A stretch of DNA of 64,000 bases from Marinicella meishanensis (GTDB lineage: Bacteria > Pseudomonadota > Gammaproteobacteria > Xanthomonadales > Marinicellaceae). The notes beneath the pieces were generated by a model. The model made no database searches. It was not told the DNA's origin and worked only from the letters and a program-made list of their open reading frames with translations. The stretch is from positions 310,001 through 374,000 of the forward strand of contig NZ_JAIOUV010000003.1 in the NCBI RefSeq assembly GCF_019931145.1. The letters are read 5' to 3'. Position numbers and translations under genes: made by a program. This document shows, piece by piece, positions 45,108 to 54,323 of the stretch (positions within the stretch are counted from its first letter, which is position 1; each line of letters starts with the position of its first letter).

Positions 45108-45995
45108 TCATGCGTCTTCAAACAACTGTCGTTTCAATCTGATCAGGGCGGAAATGTCTTCGTTGCCATGATCCATGTCCATCAATTGGGCATACTCGGT
45201 CAAACTGTCATCAATCAAGGGCATTTGGGCCCCCAGTTCCTTGACCGTGGCCTGACAAATCTTCAAGTCTTTGTGCAACAAACTCAATTTGAAGCCGACG
45301 TTGAATTCATCGTTGACCATGGTGGTGCCGCGGTTGTCAAGGAACCAGTTACCGGCCGCGCCCGCGCTCAACACCTCAATGGTTTTTTTCATGTCCAAAT
45401 TGCATTGTTCGGCCATGGCCAGTGCCGAACACACCGCTTGCGCCACGCCAGCCACCATCACCTGGTTGACCGCTTTGGTGGCTTGACCTTGTCCCACGCG
45501 TCCCATGTGGGTGATTTGTGAGCCGATCGCTGCGAACACCTCGGTGGCCCGTTTGTATTGTTCCCGATCGGCCCCGACCATGATCGATAAGGTGCCTTTT
45601 TTGGCCCCTTCCACGCCGCCAGAGACCGGTGCATCAATAAAACTGATGCCCCGCGAAGCGAGGTCATCGGCCAAGGTGCGGGCGGTGTTGGGGCTGACAG
45701 TTGAACAGTCAATCACCACCGAGCCCGGTTTGAGGTGATCAATGAAATCATGCACCACCGCCTTCAGGTCATCATCGGCAGCCACGCAGGTGAGCACGCA
45801 ATCGGCTTGCGAGAACAAATCTTCATCGTCTTCAAATTCAGCCAGATTCAATTCATCATTCATGGCCATGGCTTTGCCTTCGGTGCGGTTTTTAACCCCG
45901 ATCAACAAGCCTTGTTCATGTAAATTGCGGGCCATGGGTCGCCCCATGGCGCCCAAGCCATAGACCACCACTTTGTTGAGTTTGATCTCGCTCAT
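45108..45995 (-). CDS. 3-hydroxyisobutyrate dehydrogenase-like (beta-hydroxyacid dehydrogenase) protein
   Basis: A 295-residue NAD(P)-dependent dehydrogenase. The Rossmann motif is VYGLGAMGRPMARNL, substrate binding DAPVSGGVEGAKKGTLSIMVG, and the catalytic Lys174 is in GQGQATKAVNQVM. The family covers 3-hydroxyisobutyrate dehydrogenase, tartronate semialdehyde reductase and glyoxylate or succinic semialdehyde reductases; the substrate cannot be assigned. The start is ATG 45995; an ATG at 46031 overlaps the -10 element and so cannot be translated from that promoter. The stop is close to ubiE, so this gene heads the ubi operon. Confidence 0.88.
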   Translation of the reverse strand: MSEIKLNKVVVYGLGAMGRPMARNLHEQGLLIGVKNRTEGKAMAMNDELNLAEFEDDEDLFSQADCVLTCVAADDDLKAVVHDFIDHLKPGSVVIDCSTVSPNTARTLADDLASRGISFIDAPVSGGVEGAKKGTLSIMVGADREQYKRATEVFAAIGSQITHMGRVGQGQATKAVNQVMVAGVAQAVCSALAMAEQCNLDMKKTIEVLSAGAAGNWFLDNRGTTMVNDEFNVGFKLSLLHKDLKICQATVKELGAQMPLIDDSLTEYAQLMDMDHGNEDISALIRLKRQLFEDA

Positions 45996-46029
45996 AAAGA
46001 ATTCGATGTCAGTTTGAATGGATGTGAGC

Positions 46030-46050
46030 ATTATAACCGATCACTGTGAT
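46030..46050 (-). promoter_or_regulatory. Promoter with palindromic operator candidate upstream of the dehydrogenase-ubi operon
   Basis: On the minus strand TATAAT (46030-46035) lies 34 bases before the ATG at 45995. Just upstream, between the -10 and the expected -35, is the inverted repeat ATCAC-A-GTGAT (46040-46050). A protein bound there would block RNA polymerase. Confidence 0.5.
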
Positions 46051-46141
46051 TGAAAAATCAAGCGCTGTAACTTTCTGCGGTTTGGTGCGTTCACATGAAT
46101 ACTGGAGCAGCCACCGTTTCGATGATTTTGCGAAACAGTGG

Positions 46142-46171
46142 TTGACTATTGCCCAAATAATCCCATTAAAT
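46142..46171 (+). promoter_or_regulatory. Promoter of the M16 peptidase gene
   Basis: TTGACT (46142-46147) and TTAAAT (46166-46171) are separated by 18 bases. The gene starts 35 bases later with AGGAG as ribosome site. Confidence 0.55.
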
Positions 46172-46206
46172 GAGGCAAATTTGCCAATCCTCAGGAGTCA
46201 CTTATC

Positions 46207-49083
46207 ATGAAAAACACCTTATTTTCGGTTCTCAGCCTGTTGCTGTTGGTCGCTTGTGCGCCCAGCAAACAACTCAAACAATTGGATGACAATTCAGATG
46301 GCCAAAATGCGGCTGCGGACAATCGGGTTTTCACCCAAGCTTACGACATGCGTGAACTGGACAATGGCTTGAAAGTCATTGTGGTGAAAACCGACTACCC
46401 CGGCGTGGTGTCGCTGCAAATCCCGGTGCAAACCGGTTCACGCAATGAAGTGGAGCCGGGGAAATCTGGTTTTGCCCACTTTTTTGAGCACATGATGTTT
46501 CGCGGCACGGAGAATTTTTCTCAAGAAGAATACGGTGCCATGTTGAAAGAGGTGGGGGCCGATCAAAATGCCTACACCACCGATGACTACACCAATTACC
46601 ATGTGACCTTCATCAATGAAGACCTGGAGCGCATGCTGATGTTGGAAGCCGATCGGTTCAAAAACCTGAAGTACTCTGAGGCCCAATTCAGGACCGAAGC
46701 CTTGGCCGTCAAAGGTGAATACCTGAAGAACAGTGCCAACCCATTCAGCAAATTATTTGAAACCGTGCGCAAAAACGCGTTCACCGAACACACTTACCGC
46801 CACACCACCATGGGCTTTTTCGAAGACATCGAAGACATGCCGAATCAATTGGACTATTCATACACCTTTTTCGACCGTTGGTACCGCCCAGAAAAAGCCG
46901 CGGTGATTGTGGTCGGTGATGTGGACGTGGAGGCCACCCACCAATTGGTGCAAAAATACTTCGGCGACTGGGAACGCGGTAACTACAGCGTGGACATCCC
47001 CATTGAACCACCGGCCCAAGGCAGCCAGTACCACCACATCGAGTGGGAATCGCAAACTTTGCCCATGTTCGGCTTGGTCTTCAGAGGGGCCTCGGCCGAC
47101 CCAGCCATGATCGATAAGTCGGCCATTGACATGTTGGGCAGTGTGTTTTTCGGTCAAAATTCAGACGTTTATCAGGATCTGGTGGTCAGCCGCCAATTGG
47201 TGGATGCCTTGTATTTTTACTCGCCTGACAGCAAGGACCCTGGTTTGATTTATTTGTTGGCCCGCCTCACCGATTCAGCCCATTATCCGGCGGTCAAACA
47301 AGCCTTGTTGGACACCATCGTCGAAGCCCGCACCAGCACGGCCGATGCGCAGAAACTAAATGACATCAAATCAGCGGCCCGTTATGGTTTTGCCAACAGT
47401 TTGGACAATTCTGAAGCCATTGCCGACATGCTGGCTGCAGTGGTGCAATACGATCGCGATCCTGAGCACATCAATCGCCAGTATGCCCAATTGGATGCCG
47501 TGACCCCAGCCGACGTCAAATGGGCCGCCAACAAATACCTGGTGGATGATGGTCGCATCATGGTCACCCTGGCACAGGCTGAGGTAATTGAGGGCATCGA
47601 CAATGATTTTCAATTGGCACAAATGGTGGCAACTGCCAATGAGCCCAAAGAGGCTGCATTCCAAGTCACCGACATGACCAACACCAGTGACGTGGTGGAC
47701 GTGAACTTTTTGTTCAACACCGGCGCCGCCCAAGATCCGGCCGGCAAGAAAGGCTTGGCGGCTTTGACCGCTTCAATGATCACCGATGGGGGCTCTGCCA
47801 GCAAATCCATCAAAGAAATCCAACAAGCCATGTTACCAATGGCGGCTTATTTTTCGTCGCAAATTGACAAAGAAATGATTTCGCTCAGTGGCCGGGTTCA
47901 CCGCGAAAAAGCCGAACCCTGGTTGGACTTGGTGCTGGACAGCTTGTTGCAGCCTGGTTTCCGTGAGGATGATTTCAAACGCTTGAAAACCCAATTGATC
48001 AATGCCGTGCAAACCGACCTCAAACAAAACAATGATGAAGAGCTGGGTAAAGAGGTGCTGTACCAAAAACTGTATCCGAATCATCCCTATGAGTCATTGA
48101 ATTATGGTCATGTCAGTGATCTGGAAAGCCTGACTTTGGACGACGTCAAACAGTTTTATCAGGCGCAATTGACCCAAGCCAATTTGAACATCGGCATCAC
48201 CGGCAATTTGTCTGCTGAACTGAAACAACATTTGTTGGATCGGGTGACCCAAGAATTGAATGCCAAGGGTGCTGAACCGGTGGCCATTGGCCCGGCACCT
48301 GAGTTGAGTGGTCGCCATGTGACCATTGTGGAAAAGCAAACCATGCCAACCGCCGTGTCATTTGGTTTCCCGATTGAGGTCAACCGCTCACACCCAGATT
48401 GGGTGGCCTTGTGGTTGGTGCGTTCTTATTTGGGTGAGCACCGCAATTCCAACTCATTCCTGTATCAACGCATCCGCGAAGCGCGGGGCATGAACTACGG
48501 TGATTATGCCTACATTGAATATTTTCCTCGTGGCATGTACCGCACCCAACCTGAGGCCAATTTGGGTCGCTCAGAGCAAATCTTCCAAGTGTGGTTGCGG
48601 CCCTTGCGCGACAACAATGACGCCCATTTTGCCACACGCACCGCCATGTATGAGATGGAAAAGTTGATCGAAAATGGCTTGACCGAAGCCCAGTTCACCG
48701 CCACCAAAGCCTTCTTGAGTAAATACGCCGGATTGCTGCTGAAAGGGCAGGACCGGGTGTTGGGTTATCAAATGGATTCAGACTTCTATGGCACCGATGA
48801 TTTCATCAGTTTGGTGCAGGATGGCTTGAATGCGTTGACTTTGGCACAAGTCAACCATGTGATCAAACGCCATTTACAAACCGATGACATCCATTTTGTG
48901 TTCATCACCAATGACGGGGCGGACATGCAATCGCGCCTGGTCAATGACACCACTTCAGCAATGACCTACAATGCCGAGAAACCGGCTGACTTGTTGGCCG
49001 AAGACGAAGTGATCCAAGACTACCCGTTGCAGCTGGATGCTGATCACGTTGAAGTGCTGAACATCGACGAAGTGTTCCAATAA
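46207..49083 (+). CDS. M16-family zinc metallopeptidase lipoprotein (pitrilysin-like)
   Basis: A 958-residue exported peptidase. The lipobox LLVAC gives Cys17. The inverted zinc motif HFFEH (His91, Glu94, His95) is intact, with a downstream Glu in the ALAVKGEYLKNSANP region as third ligand, so the first half is catalytic. The second half (about 490-940) is the inactive partner M16 domain that closes the clamshell; SFGFPIEVNRS and REARGMNYGDYAYIEY (the R..Y pair) are typical of it. The whole gene is a fused pair of the kind often encoded as two adjacent genes. The substrate is unknown; likely peptides in the periplasm or on the outer membrane. A strong bidirectional terminator follows. Confidence 0.94.
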   Translation: MKNTLFSVLSLLLLVACAPSKQLKQLDDNSDGQNAAADNRVFTQAYDMRELDNGLKVIVVKTDYPGVVSLQIPVQTGSRNEVEPGKSGFAHFFEHMMFRGTENFSQEEYGAMLKEVGADQNAYTTDDYTNYHVTFINEDLERMLMLEADRFKNLKYSEAQFRTEALAVKGEYLKNSANPFSKLFETVRKNAFTEHTYRHTTMGFFEDIEDMPNQLDYSYTFFDRWYRPEKAAVIVVGDVDVEATHQLVQKYFGDWERGNYSVDIPIEPPAQGSQYHHIEWESQTLPMFGLVFRGASADPAMIDKSAIDMLGSVFFGQNSDVYQDLVVSRQLVDALYFYSPDSKDPGLIYLLARLTDSAHYPAVKQALLDTIVEARTSTADAQKLNDIKSAARYGFANSLDNSEAIADMLAAVVQYDRDPEHINRQYAQLDAVTPADVKWAANKYLVDDGRIMVTLAQAEVIEGIDNDFQLAQMVATANEPKEAAFQVTDMTNTSDVVDVNFLFNTGAAQDPAGKKGLAALTASMITDGGSASKSIKEIQQAMLPMAAYFSSQIDKEMISLSGRVHREKAEPWLDLVLDSLLQPGFREDDFKRLKTQLINAVQTDLKQNNDEELGKEVLYQKLYPNHPYESLNYGHVSDLESLTLDDVKQFYQAQLTQANLNIGITGNLSAELKQHLLDRVTQELNAKGAEPVAIGPAPELSGRHVTIVEKQTMPTAVSFGFPIEVNRSHPDWVALWLVRSYLGEHRNSNSFLYQRIREARGMNYGDYAYIEYFPRGMYRTQPEANLGRSEQIFQVWLRPLRDNNDAHFATRTAMYEMEKLIENGLTEAQFTATKAFLSKYAGLLLKGQDRVLGYQMDSDFYGTDDFISLVQDGLNALTLAQVNHVIKRHLQTDDIHFVFITNDGADMQSRLVNDTTSAMTYNAEKPADLLAEDEVIQDYPLQLDADHVEVLNIDEVFQ

Positions 49084-49102
49084 GGCACTGATTTTACCAG
49101 TC

Positions 49103-49138
49103 AAAAAAAGGCCAGCCCCTTCGGGCCGGCCTTTTTTT
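49103..49138. terminator. Bidirectional intrinsic terminator
   Basis: The stem GGCCAGCCC (49110-49118) / GGGCCGGCC (49123-49131) has one mismatch and a CTTC loop, with seven A before (49103-49109) and seven T after (49132-49138). It lies between the convergent M16 and LVIVD-protein genes and serves both. Confidence 0.88.
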
Positions 49139-49157
49139 GGTCATTGCATTGATCCAA

Positions 49158-51515
49158 TCATTCAAAATCGGTGGCAAAAATCAAATCGTCGATGGTTTGA
49201 CACATGCCTGGTACTTGCACGTGGCTGAGGGCCAGGTTATCCAAATACCAGCCGCCATCATTCACCGAACCATCGGTTGAATAACTGAAGCGCACTTCGA
49301 CTTGTTGCCCTTGGTTGGTAGACAAATCCACGGTGTGTTGTTGCCAGCTGTTTTGCACCCCAGAAAATGCAGGTGTGTTTTCATCGAAGCCACATTCATC
49401 TGATGAAGCCCGGAAGGTGTCGGGGTAAGCCGGTGACACGGCCGGCTTGGTCCAAGGTCCGCCGTTGACACTGATTTCTACCAGGCCACCATCCCAACGT
49501 TCTTCGATGTTGTACAAGGTTTGAAAACTCAATTCTGAAGCCTGACCTGGGGTCAGGGTGAACGGTTGTGACGTCAATCGGTTGCACGTGTTGCTGCTGT
49601 TTTGTGACCAGTAACTGCGGCTGCCTTCAAACACTTCATCGGTCACCATTTCCCAGCCCAAGTGCCGCCCGGTTTGGGCAATGCCACCATCACCGACTTC
49701 GGCGCCAGCGGTCCAAGTGCCATCGGCCAGAGGGCCCAAGGGCGAACCAAACAGCTGTAAATTGTTTTGCTCTTCCGCTTGATTGCTGCTGTCTTCAGCC
49801 CGCACCACATAATGATAGGTCTCCTCATGGATCACCGAGAAGTCGGTCCAATTCAGCTGGCTGATGCCACTGGCCACCAAATTGGCTGGACCCGGTTCAA
49901 ACCCTTCCTCGGTGGATCTGTAGACATTGTAGCTGGTGTTCGATTGGCAATATGACGAGGCGGCATTCCATTGCACATTCAAACTGCAGGCTTTATCAAA
50001 TCCATTGTTGATGGCAGCCACGCCACTGAATTCAGGGGCTGCGGTACAGACCCCGGTGGTTTGGGTTTCGCTGCAGGTGCTGCGGGTGAATTCACACAAA
50101 CCATCGGCACTGACTTTGGACACTTGGTAGCCCACATTCACTTGCCCAGAAGCGGTGTTGTCGACATACAACTCGGTGGTAATCTGATTGGCGATTTGGA
50201 TGAAATTATTCGCCGCACAGCCCCCTTCAGAGCGGTATATGGTGTAACTTTCCCCAGCGGCCAGGCTGTCATTCCACGTCAACTCAATGCTGTTGTCGCC
50301 CAGTGCGCGGGCTTGCACGTTGCTGGCCGGGGCCACCACTGGACACAACTTCGGTTCCAGCACGAACAAACCGCCTTGGATGTCTCCCAGGATCACACTG
50401 CCACTGTCAAAAAATGGGTAATTACTCCAGGCCCCACTGAAACCATTGCTGTTGTTGCTGGGGTAGGTGTCAAAATTGGCCACTTCGAACAAATTGCCAT
50501 TGCCGATGTCGCTGATGTCCAACACACTCAGACCGCTGGTGTAATTGGACAGGTAGGCATAGCCACCCTTGATGTATAAATTGTGATCGGTTGAAGCTTC
50601 AGGGCCCAGGTAAGTGCCAATGATGGTGGGGTTATCGAGGTCTTGCATGTTCCAAATGTAGGTTTTGGTGTTGTGACCGAGGTTTTGTTCGTCCAATTCG
50701 TCGTTCATCAAAAAATATTGGTGGTCTTCGGTCAACCAGCCTTGGTGGGTGTACCGCGAATCGCTGTATGGGGTTCTGGATATTTGCACCGGAGCGGCTT
50801 TGTTGGTCACATCCACCAAGGTCATGGTGTCTTCATTGGAGTTGAAACAGATTTCTTTGCCTTGGTGATCGGTATCTGGCCCGTCATAAATGACACATTG
50901 GGCATCGTGGGTGTAGCCATCATCACTGAAACAGCCGGCAAACACCGGCGCCGCGGGTGTGGAAATGTCGATCATGTGCAGGCCGCCGCTGCAATCGGCG
51001 CCCACCACATAGGCATAAGCACTGGCCTCATTGATCACGATGTTGTGGGCATCGCCAAATTCGGTGTAATGGGTGGTGACTGCAAAGGTCACTGGAGGAC
51101 TGGGCACATTGCGCAGCTGAGTCAAGTCAAACACCTGCATGCCATGGCCACTGGCTTCAGAAACGATGTAGGCGTGGTTGTCATGGGTTTTGATGTCGCG
51201 CCAAAAGCTGTTGCTGGTGGCGGTGGGCAAATACCCCAAGTACACCGGTGTGGTGGGTGCTGAAATGTCGACGAACGCCGTGCCATTGGACATGCCCAGC
51301 AAGGCGTATTCTTTGCCATCCAGCGGATCCGTCCAACCCCAAATGTCGTTGCCTGAACCGGTGCCATCACCGAGGTCTTCCAAATGAATCCGATGCAACA
51401 AATCGGTTTCTTCACAGGGGTAAAAATCGGCCATGCCATTGATGCATTCAGTGAATGGGTGGGCATGTAAGCTGCTGACAAACAGGGTCAGGAGGAGGGT
51501 GGTTATGTGTTTCAT
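49158..51515 (-). CDS. Secreted LVIVD-repeat (choice-of-anchor B) protein with DLIFATDFE tail
   Basis: A 785-residue exported protein. After the signal peptide (ending HAHP) comes a beta-propeller of LVIVD-type repeats, about 50-390, recognised by GTAFVDISAPTTPVYLGYL, GLHMIDISTPAAPVFAGCF, MTLVDVTNKAAPV and LSVLDISDIGNG; this is the choice-of-anchor B plan. FN3-like domains follow (about 395-600), then a jelly-roll-like domain (about 620-765). It ends with DLIFATDFE. The DAHNIVINEASAYAYVVGAD repeat block carries likely calcium or metal residues. Function unknown; cell-surface or released. Confidence 0.85.
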   Translation of the reverse strand: MKHITTLLLTLFVSSLHAHPFTECINGMADFYPCEETDLLHRIHLEDLGDGTGSGNDIWGWTDPLDGKEYALLGMSNGTAFVDISAPTTPVYLGYLPTATSNSFWRDIKTHDNHAYIVSEASGHGMQVFDLTQLRNVPSPPVTFAVTTHYTEFGDAHNIVINEASAYAYVVGADCSGGLHMIDISTPAAPVFAGCFSDDGYTHDAQCVIYDGPDTDHQGKEICFNSNEDTMTLVDVTNKAAPVQISRTPYSDSRYTHQGWLTEDHQYFLMNDELDEQNLGHNTKTYIWNMQDLDNPTIIGTYLGPEASTDHNLYIKGGYAYLSNYTSGLSVLDISDIGNGNLFEVANFDTYPSNNSNGFSGAWSNYPFFDSGSVILGDIQGGLFVLEPKLCPVVAPASNVQARALGDNSIELTWNDSLAAGESYTIYRSEGGCAANNFIQIANQITTELYVDNTASGQVNVGYQVSKVSADGLCEFTRSTCSETQTTGVCTAAPEFSGVAAINNGFDKACSLNVQWNAASSYCQSNTSYNVYRSTEEGFEPGPANLVASGISQLNWTDFSVIHEETYHYVVRAEDSSNQAEEQNNLQLFGSPLGPLADGTWTAGAEVGDGGIAQTGRHLGWEMVTDEVFEGSRSYWSQNSSNTCNRLTSQPFTLTPGQASELSFQTLYNIEERWDGGLVEISVNGGPWTKPAVSPAYPDTFRASSDECGFDENTPAFSGVQNSWQQHTVDLSTNQGQQVEVRFSYSTDGSVNDGGWYLDNLALSHVQVPGMCQTIDDLIFATDFE

Positions 51516-51804
51516 CGAATCAGCCAGTCAAAAAAGTAGTGACAAAATAGCACAAAACGCCCCCGAATGCTCTGATCAATGTCAAGAAATGCGGTGCCAG
51601 TGCCATGCACATCCCTTTGCAGACCCACCAGCCACCACCAATGACGGTGGTGTGCTTAATTGTCAGCGGTTGGCATGCACGTCAGACAATTCATTCATGG
51701 GTGTTGAACCTTCAGCCGCGCTTCACCAAACGGCCACTTGTTTGGGGTGCGCAAAAGATCTGTGGTGATCCCGGGAACCAGGCTCGCCACAGACCGGGCT
51801 TGGG

Positions 51805-52446
51805 TCAGCTTTCGCGCGCCGTGATGAACAGTTCAACCCGGCGATTTTGGCCGCGGCCATAATCGGTGTTGTTATCCGCAATCGGTTGCGACTCGCCCAA
51901 ACCAATGGGTGACAAGCGGCCCCCGGGTATGCCTTGTGCTTGCAAGTAATCTGCCACGCTGTAAGCCCGTCGGTATGACAAATCGCGGTTATACGCATCG
52001 CTGCCGACCGAATCGGTGTGACCGATGACATCCAAGGTGGTGTCTTTGTATTTGTACAATACCTTGGCCACCGAATTCAGTGGCGGGTAAAAACTGCTTT
52101 TGATGTCGTGCTGAGCGGTGTTGAAAGTGATGTTGCTGGGCATGATCAGCTGGATTTGGTCACCCTGTCGGGCCACTTGCACCCCGGTGCCCTCCAATTC
52201 GCGGCGGAGCTCGGCTTCCTGATGGTCCATGTATGCACCGATGCCAGCGCCAATGGCGGCACAGCCTGCGGCGGCATTGCGGGCACTTTTGGAATTTTTG
52301 GTGGCGCCAATCAAACCACACACAATGGCACCAGCGGCACCGTATTTGACGCTTTTGCGCACTTTTTGTTCGCCGGTGTAAGGGTCAGATGTGGTGCAAG
52401 CTGACATGCTCAGGGCCAAGGCCACAGCAAAGATGGTTTTTTTCAT
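51805..52446 (-). CDS. OmpA-family outer membrane lipoprotein (YiaD-like)
   Basis: A 213-residue lipoprotein. The lipobox LSMSAC gives Cys17. A glycine-zipper-like segment (about 35-75: KYGAAGAIVCGLIGAT, AAIGAGIGAYMD) is followed by the OmpA-like domain (about 100-212) with VIGHTDSVGSDAYNRDLS and GRGQNRRVELF. This is the YiaD plan, anchored in the outer membrane and binding peptidoglycan. An AT-rich region with no T-run terminator follows the stop. The gene stands alone, 289 bases from its downstream neighbour. Confidence 0.92.
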   Translation of the reverse strand: MKKTIFAVALALSMSACTTSDPYTGEQKVRKSVKYGAAGAIVCGLIGATKNSKSARNAAAGCAAIGAGIGAYMDHQEAELRRELEGTGVQVARQGDQIQLIMPSNITFNTAQHDIKSSFYPPLNSVAKVLYKYKDTTLDVIGHTDSVGSDAYNRDLSYRRAYSVADYLQAQGIPGGRLSPIGLGESQPIADNNTDYGRGQNRRVELFITARES

Positions 52447-52548
52447 GGTTGCTCATTTCATTTTGTAGGGGCTTTCATGATAAGCAGGCGATGCTTAATA
52501 AACTGTGAACAGGCCTTAAAAATTTGGCCAAATGGCCGCTGGCCAGGC

Positions 52549-52579
52549 AAAAAAAAGAGGGCCTAACCCCTCTTTTTTT
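52549..52579 (-). terminator. Intrinsic terminator after the secreted alpha/beta-barrel-like protein
   Basis: AGAGGG (52556-52561) pairs with CCCTCT (52568-52573). The minus strand shows the hairpin followed by eight T (complement of 52549-52556). It lies about 20 bases past the stop at 52600; the T-run at 52573-52579 lets it work in both directions. Confidence 0.82.
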
Positions 52580-52599
52580 CTGTTTGCGATCGACTGGAT

Positions 52600-53376
52600 T
52601 CAGTCTTCTTTGGCATCCTCTTTTTTGGGATGGAAATCTGCGCGATGGCGCCAAATGGTGTAATCACCACCACTGTGCGCGCCAGAGAACTTATCGAACA
52701 ATTTTTCGGTTTTCTTCTCTGATTTCAGGTGTTTTTTGGCGAATTGATAAAAATTTTCATCCATTGGAGCCATGTCGGCATAATTTTCAAACGGCGTGGC
52801 CAGCCCCACGGCATGGGCCCCACCAACTGGATAAAACCATGACCAATTTCTGGGCCACTCATGGTCTTTGGCCAAGGTGCTCATTTCACCAATGGCTTCT
52901 GACATTTGGCCGCCTTTGCCGGGTTTGATGTGAAACATGGTCACCCCGACATAATTGGCTTTGGTGTCTTCTCCCCAGTGGCTGTTTTTTTGATCCAGTT
53001 CAGAAAAGTTGTGGTGATAAGTTGCCACATGTGGGTGCACCGTTTCATTGAAGTGTTTGCCCATGTTTTCGCGGCTCCATTCACCGTAACTGTCTTGATC
53101 TGCCCAAGCGAAGCAACAAGAGCGGATCACGTAACGATTCAAGTCTTTGCCAGTCACTGGTACATAGACATGCCATGTTCTGGGATCTCCGCGTTCGGTG
53201 CGCAGCGCGAGGTGCGCTTTTAAGGCCTCTTCAAACTCATTTTCATGCCCGGCTTTGGGCACGGCCACCCAAGAGTCAGCGATCATCTGCTCGGGTTTTT
53301 CATTGTCGTGATCATCTGCCACACACCAGGCAGGTAAGAAGAGTAATGCCAGTAAAACTGAATAGAACTTATTCAT
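52600..53376 (-). CDS. Secreted protein with two dimeric alpha/beta-barrel-like halves, unknown
   Basis: A 258-residue exported protein (signal peptide ending PAWCVA). Two halves look alike: SWVAVPKAGHENEFEEALKA followed by RTWHVYVPVTG and FAWADQDSYGEW, and FHIKPGKGGQMSEAIGEM followed by NWSWFYPVGG and FENYADM. This pattern (strand, helix, strand with Trp/Tyr) fits antibiotic-monooxygenase-type or dimeric alpha/beta-barrel folds in tandem. It is rich in His, Trp and Glu, which could bind metal or haem. ATG at 53376 has AGGGG upstream; an earlier in-frame start is not supported. I do not know the function. Confidence 0.68.
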   Translation of the reverse strand: MNKFYSVLLALLFLPAWCVADDHDNEKPEQMIADSWVAVPKAGHENEFEEALKAHLALRTERGDPRTWHVYVPVTGKDLNRYVIRSCCFAWADQDSYGEWSRENMGKHFNETVHPHVATYHHNFSELDQKNSHWGEDTKANYVGVTMFHIKPGKGGQMSEAIGEMSTLAKDHEWPRNWSWFYPVGGAHAVGLATPFENYADMAPMDENFYQFAKKHLKSEKKTEKLFDKFSGAHSGGDYTIWRHRADFHPKKEDAKED

Positions 53377-53539
53377 TGATTTTCCCCTAATAAAATAAGA
53401 TTGCTGAGAACACACACAGCAACCTGTTTCAGGGTTGACGTACAATCAATATAAAGTAAATGCTATGGAATGTCCAGAAAAACGCAACAGCCACAAACAG
53501 TTAGCAGATGTTGTTAAGTGGCATCGGGGTCTATTGCCA

Positions 53540-54298
53540 TCACATTTGCTTGGAGTGGATGCGGGGTTGCGCCTGGATGTTCATGAGCTTTCTGATCTCA
53601 TACATCATCACGCCCTGGGTGTAGGTCAGGTAAAAATATTTTTGGAACAAATCACTGTCCTCTGACAATTCACTGGCAAACTTTTGCTGGTGTTCATCGC
53701 GGCGGATGCTGGTCCATTCGGTGGCATCAATGCGGGCATGGGGGTCGCCAAATTGCATGGTTTGAACCAAGCCTTCCGGCACCGGGGTGTTGCTGTCGAA
53801 AGGATAGCGCAGGGCATATTGGCCGGTGTCGGTCAACAACACCTGCAGCTGGCACATGGGCTTGAAACCCAAATATTCACCTTCATTTTTGGATCGTTTG
53901 AGGAACACCAAAAACCGTTGGCCTTCGCCTTCGCGATTGGGGTAGTAGCAAACATGGTCTTCAAAGCCCTTGCTGCTGACGATCAAAAATTCGTCTTTTT
54001 GCACCCCTTTGTAAGGCACCCTTACGGTCAGAAAGGCCTGGCCTTTGGCATTCAATTCCCGGGTCTGCTCATAATCGACGTTGAGCAATTGGGCAATGGC
54101 CACCACATCTGCCCATTCGGCGGCCGCCTCAAATGATTCAAATGCCATGGGTGGCAAAGTGGTGTAATCAAATTCAAAGTCCCGATTGGCTTCAGGCAAC
54201 AGGGCTTGGCCGGGTTGTTGGGCATGGATTAAGGGGCTGGCAAGCAAGCCAAGCCAAATCATCAGTGCAATTAATGGGCGTCTTGTTTTCATGCTCAT
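53540..54298 (-). CDS. Secreted protein of unknown function, NTR-like fold possible
   Basis: An exported protein of about 252 residues with a signal peptide (LIALMIWLGLLASPLIHA). The core EWADVVAIAQLLNV, then VPYKGVQKDEFLIVSSKGFE, HVCYYPNREGEGQRFLVFLK and LLTDTGQYALRYPF, looks like an OB/NTR-type beta barrel of the tissue-inhibitor-like kind, but I could not confirm it. Several in-frame ATG codons exist (54313, 54298, 54292); I list the middle one. It lies directly after psd, so it probably shares the SCO1-psd message. No function is assigned. Confidence 0.62.
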   Translation of the reverse strand: MSMKTRRPLIALMIWLGLLASPLIHAQQPGQALLPEANRDFEFDYTTLPPMAFESFEAAAEWADVVAIAQLLNVDYEQTRELNAKGQAFLTVRVPYKGVQKDEFLIVSSKGFEDHVCYYPNREGEGQRFLVFLKRSKNEGEYLGFKPMCQLQVLLTDTGQYALRYPFDSNTPVPEGLVQTMQFGDPHARIDATEWTSIRRDEHQQKFASELSEDSDLFQKYFYLTYTQGVMMYEIRKLMNIQAQPRIHSKQM

Positions 54299-54323
54299 AT
54301 GGACCACTTTCATTGGCAATAAT

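Noticed and set aside
51516-51804. Possible small RNA or gene in the 289-base spacer
   Set aside because: Only a small hairpin (CACCACC at 51633-51639 with GGTGGTG at 51646-51652) without a T-run is seen, and no promoter pair or coding frame is convincing.
53435-53665. A 76-codon plus-strand frame near the unknown secreted protein gene
   Set aside because: It overlaps the 3' end of the minus-strand gene at 53540 and has no recognisable pattern.
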